Positions 1 through 6,711 of a DNA stretch of 12,076 nucleotides are shown here, in pieces. Location: the NCBI GenBank assembly GCA_009602725.1, contig WELB01000186.1, forward strand, positions 266,064-278,139. The letters are read 5' to 3'. The notes beneath the pieces are model-generated. The model worked only from the letters and a program-made list of their open reading frames with translations. It searched no databases and was not told the origin of the DNA. Origin of the DNA: Spirogloea muscicola. Lineage: Eukaryota > Streptophyta > Zygnematophyceae > Spirogloeales > Spirogloeaceae. Made by a program: the position numbers and the translations under genes. How positions within the stretch are numbered: the stretch's first letter is position 1; each line of letters starts with the position of its first letter.

Positions 1-126
<126 letters not shown>

Positions 127-274
127 ACCTGCGTAGGGCTCCCTGTTGTTGTGCTTGCCTTCGTACTTGGCCACTCGGGCCCTCCACGCCCTCCACTGAA
201 TACACAATCCATTCCTTCTCTCCTCGGCTCGAAGCCCCAGCGCGGGGCAGGGGCCGCCGCCTGCACGAGGTTCA

Positions 275-300
275 CGGCGGCGGCGGCGGCGGCGGCGGCG
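275..300 (+). repeat. (CGG)n triplet tract in the mL41 5' leader
   Basis: About nine CGG units lie some 54 bases upstream of the mL41 start codon, probably in the 5' untranslated region. Similar CCG/CGG tracts lie upstream of other starts or presumed starts in this window (4041-4070, 6670-6711, 12037-12076). Confidence 0.9.
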
Positions 301-353
301 GGGACGCGGGTTTGGCGCCGCATCGGGCGAGCGCCGGTGGGGCGCGGGCCGCC

Positions 354-933
354 ATGCTGGGCGTCGTGGCGGGCCTGCTGCGGGGCCGGCGCGTCAGCCC
401 CAAGGGCCTGACGGCGCTCACGTCCAAGCGCGCGGGCAAGGGGTTCTACAAGGGCAAGCGCTGCCTGCCGACCGGCCGCCACACGCCCCGCGGTGCGTGC
501 GCCATTAGCCCCTCCTTAGTGCCCGCCCGCCCGTGTGCCACTGCTGTGCATGGTGAAGGACCCCAGCCATAACCCCTAACTCTGAACCTTGGCTCATAAC
601 CCCTAAAACGCGAGCCTCAGTTTATTAGCTCATGCGGACTACTTTGGCTATGCAGGTGGATACCTGCTGGTGAAGGAGAAGCTGCCGGTGTACATCGTTC
701 CCGACCTCGCGGGTTGCGAGGTCAGTGAGCCGCTGCCGGCTCGTGCGCACACCCGCAATGGGCAGTGCTAGGAATGCATGAGTAGTAGTGACGCTCGCTG
801 AGCGGGTCTGCCGTGCAATGACCCCAATGATAATATCCTGGAGCCTTGGGCACGCTTCGCGCTCTGCCAGCTCAAAGCGTACGTGGCGCACGGAATCTCC
901 AAGAAGACTACATCGCAGACGGCTTCGGCGTGA
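354..933 (+). CDS. Mitochondrial large ribosomal subunit protein mL41 (L27/L41 family), three exons
   Basis: Structural protein of the mitochondrial ribosome large subunit. Exons 354-492, 656-720 and 871-933 give 88 residues, close to the roughly 90 of land-plant homologues. The start ATG sits in a strong context (gccgccATG). Family signatures read in order: TSKRAGKGFYKGKRCLPTG (exon 1), GGYLLVKEKLPVYIVPDLAG (across intron 1 into exon 2) and LKAYVAHG (exon 3; plants have LKPYV). Intron 1 is 493-655 (gtgcgt...tgcag, phase 1) and intron 2 is 721-870 (gtcagt...gccag, phase 0); the phases join in frame. The odd part is the C-terminus. In the used frame it ends ISKKTTSQTASA-stop, whereas from about 893 the next frame gives a more protein-like continuation (EDYIADGFGVKP), so a one-base error may have shortened the model. 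Identity is firm, the last 13 residues are not. Confidence 0.9.
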
Positions 934-1817
934 AGCCGCAGATGTTCTGGCAAGACCACGAGTTGGCTACGCTGCGCACCCTTGTTGTTGGAGGTCCTGA
1001 GACTGACAGACACCGGACGAAGAGCTATGGAGGTAGGAAGTCCGTTGGTGGCCCAGCTTTTCTCCATTACAGTCTGACCTAGTCTCTCTCTTGCGTGGCT
1101 CCTTCTCAAGCACTGCATGGAGAATTGGCAGCATGGAGCAATTTCGACGGGAAGTGGATGTGACATGCTGGACTGACACCAGTCCAGCGGGGGTGTGAGG
1201 AGATTGTCTGGCCGCTGGGCTATTCTGAGAAATCATCAGGTCAATCAGCTGGTCGCTTTGATCACTGAACAGGTGCCCTGTCAGGGTGGCCTTCGACCAG
1301 GTACTCGGCAGGATACATGCAGAGAGGCCTGCTCTTGCTGAACATTCTGGGGTATCAGGCCTTGAAGCCCACTGTGATGAGTGTTGTACAAATACAAAGA
1401 AATTTTTAAAAAACTGCAATGCTATATTGGTGCCAGGAATGAGGAGCTCTCTTAAGAAGGGCAGCGTCATTGATTCAAGCAGGACATTGGCTACCAATGA
1501 CTTGTGCATATAACAAACATCAGAGTGCACTAGTTGCATCCTACACGAGTATATAGTAGATCAAGGGGACTAGAAGGTCATATCACGTTTTTTAAACAGT
1601 TGCTCTTGAGCAAGTGCAGCTTGCAGCTTTGCTCTGGCATGCTGCCCCCCTGAAACAACCTGTGGTAAGGGTCACCTAGCTTGTCTCCTCTTTGGAGGGG
1701 AAAATTGGTCACAGACAGGAACAGTCATCTGCTGTGGAGGCCAATCTGCGGCCTAAAAGAATAATCGGCTGCTGCAAGTTGCAGCATCTTGGTTAGCAGG
1801 CTTGCGGGTCTCAAGTC
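934..1817. other. Gap between convergent mL41 and GTP cyclohydrolase I genes
   Basis: This stretch holds the 3' regions of both neighbours and is lower in GC than the exons. If the mL41 frame break is an error, coding could extend to about 1030 or to the stop at 1080-1082. TTACA at 1067-1071, which is UGUAA on the minus strand, is the only green-algal-type polyadenylation signal seen for the minus-strand gene, 750 bases past its stop. No UGUAA was found on the plus strand after mL41. Open frames here show no recognisable domain. Confidence 0.6.
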
Positions 1818-3780
1818 CTATGCGAGTTGAAGAGTCCGAGACGAGTTGTCTCGCCGCAAGAGCTTAAGGAAGGCTGCACGGAGGCGGGGGCTGCTGGAGA
1901 AGCAACCAAGCGTGGCCACGGTGGCCGTTCCGCTGGCGACCTTCTCAATTCCCCGCGCCATCATGCACATGTGCGTGGCCTCCACGACAACCATCACGCC
2001 GGCACAGGAGCCGGAGGCAGCAGCGGCGGCGGCAGCCTCAGCAATTTGCCGTGTCAGGCGCTCCTGGACTTGGAGCCGGCGGCTGTGTAGCGAGACGACT
2101 CCACCCAGGAGGCGGCGGTCAAGCGAGGACCTGGAGTGCGGAACAGCCTTGCCGTGGCTATCAGCGGCCTCCACTGCGAAGCCAACATGTGCGCAGCCCA
2201 CAAATGGTAGGAGATGGTGCTCGCACAGCGAAGAGAGCGGCAGAGCGAGCTCCGCATGTAGTTGCACGCGGGCCTCCTGCAGCAGCCAGCCGTTGGCTGA
2301 GCACTCACTACCATCCTCGCCCGGAGCAGGGGGAACCGGCACGTGTAAGGGCAAGAAGACAGCCGGCGTCCCCATGGCTTGCAGACTGCCGTCCCAGGAA
2401 AAGCCGTGGCCGCCGCTCGTGGATGCTGACAGCCAGCTCAGGTAGCGCTTAACTGGGAGCGACAGTGTGCCGCTGCCTTGGCAGCTCTCCGCCTCCAATG
2501 CTCGCTGCAATGCGGGAGCAGTCTCCGCAAGCCTGGTGCTAATGAATTTGTCAGCCACTCCTGGTCCAGCCGGGCGACGCCCGTGGTCGTTGCAGGGGCT
2601 TCCATTGCATGAGCTGCACTCTTCCTGCAGAGGTTGCAGGCTGAAGGGGCAGGCTAGGGAAGCAGCGATGACCCCATCAGAGTGGCAAGCCTCGGCGAAC
2701 GCAAACGGCGGCCGGAGCTGGTTCTCCGTCTGGGCCGGGAGGCAAAGGAGGGCAACGAACTCTGCCCACAGTGCGCCGTCATCGCCCAGGAAGCAGCCGG
2801 TGGCAGCAGCGGCAGTGCACGGCACCATGTGGCCAGCGGCAGTGCCACCGTGCTGCTGGGTTTCGCCAGGGGCGAAGGAGGCGGCCATGGTGGCAGCCCC
2901 CACGTTGCGGACGTGCCAGCTTTCCACCACAATGGCGGCCCCCAGCGGGTCGAGTACCTCGCTAATGGCCTCCACGACCTGCTTCGCTAGCGCCTGCAAT
3001 GGATGGCAGTTGCTGGTGTGTCAGCGGGCGTGCAAACGAGAGCCATCAGTAAGGGTCGCCATGCCAAGCACCGACAGTGCAAGAAAGCGACGCAGAGGAG
3101 CTCACCGAAGGCGTCTGCAGGCGCTGAGCGAACATGGCGATGACGCGAGGCAGCTTGCTGAGGCCCACGACGCGCTGCTTGCAGGGCACGTAGGCGACGT
3201 GGCAGCGCACCCGAAAGGGCAGCAGGCACCCGGCGCACAGCGAGTGGCCGTCGACGTCGCGCACGACCACCATGCCGCCCGCGCCGCCGCCCTGGCCGCC
3301 GCCGCCGGCCGCGGGGGCCTCTGGGAAGATGCCGCCGGCGATGACGCCCTGCACTGACGTACGGTAGCCTGCCAGACGACCAGCCAAGCCAGCAGACCTC
3401 AATGATCAGCCACATGGCAGGCACTGCGGTTACTGCGGGAAGCGGCTGCAACGACAAGGGCCCTCAAGCGACGTCTCGCAGATCCCCGTGAGATTCATCA
3501 GCTGACAGTCGACTAGACCCAAGTCTAAGGCATGCCGCCCCTGCAAGGCCTTCTTGCGGTATAGTTAGTCATCTCCCAGTCCTCCTGCCGACGGCGATCC
3601 AAGGGCCGATGCGGCTGGGCGCACCTTGCGTGGCAAAGCGCAGGGCCTGGGCGACCCGCAGCGGCGTGCGCCGCAGGCCCTCGCGGTCCGCGTCCTCGCC
3701 AAGCGCGTCCAGGACGGCCCGCACGGCGGCCGCGAGCTCGCCGCCGCCGANTCTACCCAAAGCGTACTCTCGATGCTCAT
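1818..3780 (-). CDS. GTP cyclohydrolase I, plant-type with two tandem domains
   Basis: First enzyme of folate (pterin) synthesis, converting GTP to 7,8-dihydroneopterin triphosphate; cytosolic in plants. Exons on the minus strand: about 3780-3625, 3368-3106 and 2993-1818, with introns 3624-3369 and 3105-2994 (both GT-AG, phases 1 and 0). Domain 1 reads [27 protein letters not shown] across intron 1, then [31 protein letters not shown] and FAQRLQTP. The linker has ALWAEF, as in plants. Domain 2 reads [11 protein letters not shown] (Cys codon 2225-2223), [14 protein letters not shown] and [13 protein letters not shown] (Cys codon 1967-1965). Domain 1 lacks the canonical HH pair and the C-terminal MCM..RG motif; domain 2 lacks the N-terminal half, so each needs the other. 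Length is roughly 530 residues against about 466 in Arabidopsis. The start is uncertain: an N at 3751 lies between the ATG at 3780 and domain 1, and the two are in frame only if N stands for two bases. Identity is firm. Confidence 0.95.
3751..3751. other. Ambiguous base that decides the GTP cyclohydrolase I start
   Basis: A single N lies within the first coding exon on the minus strand. With N as one base, the domain-1 frame runs open upstream without any ATG back to about 4130. With N as two bases, the ATG at 3780 joins domain 1. A splice acceptor (gggtag, ending 3753) immediately upstream is a third option. Confidence 0.8.
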
Positions 3781-3959
3781 GGCTCGTCAGGGCGGTACTG
3801 GCGCACCTCCCGAGAGATCCAGGGATTGCAGCGGCACTTGTCGGGCCGGGCGTTGGCGACGATTGCGGCGCAGCACGCCGGCTGCACCGTGTACAGCACC
3901 TCGTTGAGGATGTCCTCGCCCCCGGCCGTGGAGCACAGCAGCACGTTCTCCAGCGTGCA
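3777..3959 (-). CDS. Unrecognised small cysteine-rich reading frame (last exon)
   Basis: Sixty codons followed by TGA at 3779-3777. The frame has strong GC-rich codon bias, unlike the two other frames here, and begins after a plausible acceptor (gggcag, ending 3960). Readable segments are CTLENVLLC, EDILNEVLYTVQPACC and RPDKCRCNPWISREVRQYRP. Cysteines follow C-X7-C-X19-CC-X11-C-X-C, which recalls the first six positions of the eight-cysteine plant lipid-transfer fold, but the last two cysteines are absent and the spacing differs, so no function is assigned. The start is not found: a stop lies upstream in this frame. An ATG after a CCG tract in a neighbouring frame (4009-4007 on the minus strand) would need a frame correction. 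The stop overlaps the candidate GTP cyclohydrolase I ATG as ATGA. It could instead be an upstream exon of that gene, using gtgcgc after CGG-GAG as donor. Confidence 0.5.
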   Translation of the reverse strand, partial: CTLENVLLCSTAGGEDILNEVLYTVQPACCAAIVANARPDKCRCNPWISREVRQYRPDEP

Positions 3960-4020
3960 CTGCCCGCGCCGCCGTCAAGGACGCCGTCAAGGGCGGCGGC
4001 AAGGACGGCATTACGGCCGC

Positions 4021-4070
4021 CGGCGGCGGCGGCGTCAGCGGCGGCGGCGGCGGCGGCGGTCGGCGGCGGC
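4021..4070 (-). repeat. CCG/CGG triplet tract upstream of the cysteine-rich frame
   Basis: Interrupted CCG units on the minus strand, at a position comparable to the tracts ahead of the mL41 and 6712 start codons. It may mark a 5' leader for the minus-strand transcript that enters the cysteine-rich frame and GTP cyclohydrolase I. Confidence 0.7.
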
Positions 4071-4245
4071 GCGGCAAGGCATGGCGCCGTGGCCGGGACG
4101 CCACTGCCGCTGGCAGGCCCTTTGACCTAATCGCGCGCTCTCTCGGCCCCGCCCTAACTTTTTCCTGACGTGGGGTGGGGAAGCCCTCCATCCGACGTGG
4201 TGGGCACACGTGGCGAGCTCTCCGTCTACCATTGTCGAGTTTCAG

Positions 4246-4330
4246 AGAAGAAAGTGCTTCGCCCATTGAGGATAGGGGCTGGAAAAGCCAGCCCAAAAAA
4301 GAATGAACAAAGTACGAGAAGGGGGCCGGC
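4246..4330 (-). repeat. Hairpin repeat, copy A
   Basis: Nearly identical, in inverted orientation, to copy B (5562-5650). The core is a perfect hairpin, GGGCTGG at 4276-4282 and CCAGCCC at 4288-4294 with a five-base loop. On the minus strand it is preceded by CTCGTACTTTGTTCATTC and followed by CTATCCTCAATGGGCG and AGCACTTTCTTC. Confidence 0.85.
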
Positions 4331-4559
4331 CATCTGTTCCCCCCGCTCTCTCTTTCTCCTCGAGCAGCCCCAGAAGTGGACGCAGGACAGGTCGACAAGG
4401 GCCCCCAGCGGCACTTCCGGCCCTCCTTCCAAGTCTCTCTGACCTGAGGCTGCTTAGCAATGCGCAAATCACCCAGCAATATGAAGTGGCTACTCCAAAG
4501 TGCCATCCTCTCAAGTGATCAACAGCGACAAATTGGAAAGGAGATCTAGCTCCACTGCT

Positions 4560-5213
4560 TCACCACCCTCCACCTCTCTCAAGGGAAACAGTGGCTGAAA
4601 TTGGAAAGCTGCCCACAAAGTCTCTGTGATGTGTGCGAGGTCGCGTACCGAGCAGTCAAAGGCTCACCAGATGATCTGGCCTGCCGCTGGCACTATTGCG
4701 GCAGCCTGGCGAGTGAGGCGTGAATTAGCTAGCACAAGGCAGAGCACGATCTTGTAGAGTACGAACACCTCGAATTTGCCGAGGCATATGGCGGCCAGGC
4801 TAATCCGACTGCTGAGGAGGTGCCCCTCTGAGAGGAAGGAGCTATGGGCTGGCCCCAGCCGTGCAACCTCCACTCCTGTCTGTTGCCTGCTTGGCTGTTC
4901 TTACGGGTGTCCGCTGCTGCCTTCCTACCTCAGGTCAACGCTGCGCTTGTGCTGGGGCAGCGTGGCAGCTGCAATGGCGGCAAGCAACAATGCATCGTTC
5001 AGAAGGTCACGCTGCACGCAGCCTTGGCTGCTGACCTTGCCCAACCCAGCTATTTTTCTTCAGCTTCCTTGTTGCTTGCATGCCTGAGCCATAACATAAG
5101 GTCTGAGGGTCCAAAGCTTTAGAGTGTCGTTATGCTGCTCTTTGAGGGGTTACGAGGCTCAAGGTTGAGTCAGGTGACTCAGTCGAGATCGGCGGGGCAG
5201 CTTTGTCTGTCAG
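4560..5213 (-). CDS. Candidate hydrophobic protein, C-terminal exons; not recognised
   Basis: Four candidate exons on the minus strand join in phase: 5213-5154 (start tentative; gtaacc donor), 5011-4929 (gcgtgcag acceptor, AG|gtagga donor), 4811-4668 (cctcctcag acceptor, gtgagc donor) and 4608-4560 (gtgggcag acceptor, stop TGA). Readable segments: LTDKAAPPISTESPDSTLSL, RDLLNDALLLAAIAAATL, SLAAICLGKFEVFVLYKIVL, LVLANSRLTRQAAAIVPAAG and CFPISATVSLERGGGW-stop. The third exon holds a likely membrane segment. Supporting points are consecutive splice sites with matching phases (phase 2 at both later junctions) and balanced codons; against it, no upstream start was found, the surroundings are repeats, and I know no family with this sequence. 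It lies between inverted repeat copies A and B. It could be a real gene, a decayed gene or chance. Confidence 0.45.
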
Positions 5214-5403
5214 CTTGTTGAAGCCATAAGCAGCACCTCACTTCTCAAGTTTGAGAAATGACTAAGTAGAAGGCATGGATAAGTGATAGACATCACTTCA
5301 GCTGTTTGAAGTCCAGCTGCACAAGCGGGATGGCGCCAGGGCCAGAGATCCCACTGGCTTTCTGCCTTGCTGCCACGGGATGCCGCTCGTCAGCATTTAC
5401 AGG

Positions 5404-5485
5404 CCCCTTTGGACCTCTGTCCGTTACTTCTTTGGGCTGGCTTGTCACAGCCCCGCCCCCTGTTGGGTGAAAGAGGAAAGTGCTC
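5404..5485 (+). repeat. Hairpin repeat, copy D (diverged)
   Basis: Shares GGCCCCTTTGGACC, TCTTTGGGCTGGCTT and AGGAAAGTGCT with the other copies. Stem GGGCTG (5434-5439) pairs with CAGCCC (5448-5453). A minus-strand frame runs through it to a stop at 5295-5293 and reads GAIPLVQLDFKQLK at its end; no start or family is apparent. Confidence 0.65.
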
Positions 5486-5561
5486 TGCGGCTGCTTAGCA
5501 GGGGTTACTGAGTAATTCGCAGCTGCTTTGATACTTTTTGTGCTTGTCTTTCTTAGCGCTT

Positions 5562-5650
5562 CCCCTGGCCCCCTTCTCGTACTTTGTTCATTCTTTTTTT
5601 GGGCTGGTTTTTCCAGCCCCTATCCTCAATGGGCGAGCACTTTCTTCTTC
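5562..5650 (+). repeat. Hairpin repeat, copy B
   Basis: Inverted partner of copy A over about 85 bases with a few mismatches and single-base indels. Stem GGGCTGG (5601-5607), loop of five T, stem CCAGCCC (5613-5619). The A/B pair brackets about 1.4 kb, with AAGAAAGTGCT-type sequence at the left outer end and AGCACTTTCTTC at the right. Confidence 0.85.
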
Positions 5651-5675
5651 TTCTATAGTAAGGCGATGACTCAGA

Positions 5676-5820
5676 GATGCCAGCCCAAATAAAGAAGCAG
5701 CCTTACAAACGGGGCAAGGGCTGTGAAAAACCAGCCCACAGTAACAATGCGAAGGACCAGAGGAGCCGGCCGGAATGTCTCCAGAAGAATAGACAAGGTC
5801 CAAAAGGGCCGGAAGGAGCA
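5676..5820 (-). repeat. Hairpin repeat, copy C and a linked flank
   Basis: Stem GGGCTG (5718-5723) and CAGCCC (5732-5737). Farther right, ACAAGGTCCAAAAGGGCCGG matches the flank motif of copies D and E (reverse of CCGGCCC..GGACCTTGTC). A GCCAGCCCAAA half-site at 5680 suggests a second, truncated copy. Confidence 0.6.
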
Positions 5821-6088
5821 GAACACGGAGCTACTCTCCATGACCTATGCTCTGACTCGCTAGTGCAGATGTTCCACTTGTGCCTTTCTATCAGAAGAAA
5901 ATCTATTGCCATCCAGCAGTCCTCGGCCCAAGCCTTGCGTCCGCAAGCTGGCCGTGCCCTAGCAGCCTCCTCTGGCTATCGTCAAGGTGACTGATTTCCG
6001 GCAGCTAGTCTTTCTGAGTTGCAATTGCTTACTAAGAGTAATCTAAGTGATCGTGGAACTTGCTTAGTCGTGTGTTCTAGCGGATTCC
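5821..6088. other. Stretch without a recognised gene
   Basis: Both strands have open frames of 70-105 codons here with no recognisable domain, no convincing splice pattern and mixed codon use. Nothing further is supported. Confidence 0.4.
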
Positions 6089-6150
6089 GGCCCTTCGGAC
6101 CTTGTCCATCCTCTTTGAGCCTTCTTCTTTCACAGCCCATGCACCCTTTG
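6089..6150 (+). repeat. Hairpin repeat family, copy E (fragment)
   Basis: Starts TTCCGGCCCTTCGGACCTTG and continues through TTCTTTCACAGCCC. It keeps the outer flank motif but the hairpin's left arm is degraded. Confidence 0.5.
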
Positions 6151-6248
6151 AATGAGCTTACTTCGCTAATGGCCGCTCAATAAAATTGTTCAGCAGGTCA
6201 GACGAAGGAGAGGGTGGAAATGCGGCGCCCTGGCGACACCCGGAGGCA

Positions 6249-6286
6249 GCAGCCCTTGCCCCCAGTGGGAGTGCCACTTCTTCTTC
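6249..6286 (+). repeat. 38-base direct repeat, unit F
   Basis: Matches unit G (6409-6446) at 37 of 38 positions; the one difference is CCAGTGGG here and CCATTGGG there. It is the right half of the hairpin repeat family, running from the CAGCCC arm to CTTCTTCTTC. Confidence 0.9.
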
Positions 6287-6332
6287 TGTACCTACTGAGT
6301 GATCCATCCTCCCCCTGTTCTGACATAGCATC

Positions 6333-6446
6333 TTCCGGCCCCTTGGTAGCTGCTAATCGCTTGTAGGCCCCTCCAAACTTTGTCAGTTCTTTTTGGGCCT
6401 GGCTTTTGGCAGCCCTTGCCCCCATTGGGAGTGCCACTTCTTCTTC
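6333..6446 (+). repeat. Hairpin repeat family, copy G (long, includes second 38-base unit)
   Basis: Begins TTCCGGCCCCTTGG, continues CTTTGTCAGTTC and TTTTTGGGCCTGGCTTTTGG, then the 38-base unit at 6409-6446. Its layout is the same as copy B, so it shows the full-length repeat of about 110 bases in diverged form. Confidence 0.7.
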
Positions 6447-6669
6447 CCCCACGTCGCCGCGTTGGCAGGCTTCCCCGCCCCCGTGCATGATTAGGACATT
6501 GTAAGGTCCGGATTGGCCTCCCTTCCAGTTCATGCGCACAGCGCGCCTTTCCTGCGCGCCTCTCCCTCATCTTCATTTTTCCAGTTTCTGCCCACGTCCG
6601 CCGGCGGCGCCGCGAGCGAGCCGTTGGACCCCACCTTCGAATCGAACCCCCCACCCCGTCCCAGGCCGC

Positions 6670-6711
6670 GCCGCCGCCGCCGTCGCCGCCGCCGCCGCCG
6701 CCGCCGCCGCC
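6670..6711 (+). repeat. (CCG)n tract directly before the 6712 start codon
   Basis: An interrupted CCG/GCC tract of about 40 bases runs straight into gccATGG. It is probably the end of a 5' leader, as at mL41. Confidence 0.9.

Noticed and set aside
2467-3357. Plus-strand open frame of 296 codons across the folate gene.
   Set aside because: It lies antisense to well-supported GTP cyclohydrolase I exons and shows no domain.
4560-5011. Possible relation of the hydrophobic exons to ARV1 lipid-transport proteins (LGKF...LVLANS against the GK...LTSN pattern).
   Set aside because: The spacing is about ten residues too short and the N-terminal zinc ribbon was not found, so the resemblance is too weak for a call.
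5293-5450. Minus-strand frame ending GAIPLVQLDFKQLK as a gene end or an upstream exon of the hydrophobic protein.
   Set aside because: No start, it runs through repeat copy D, and the only nearby donor is in the wrong phase for the next exon.
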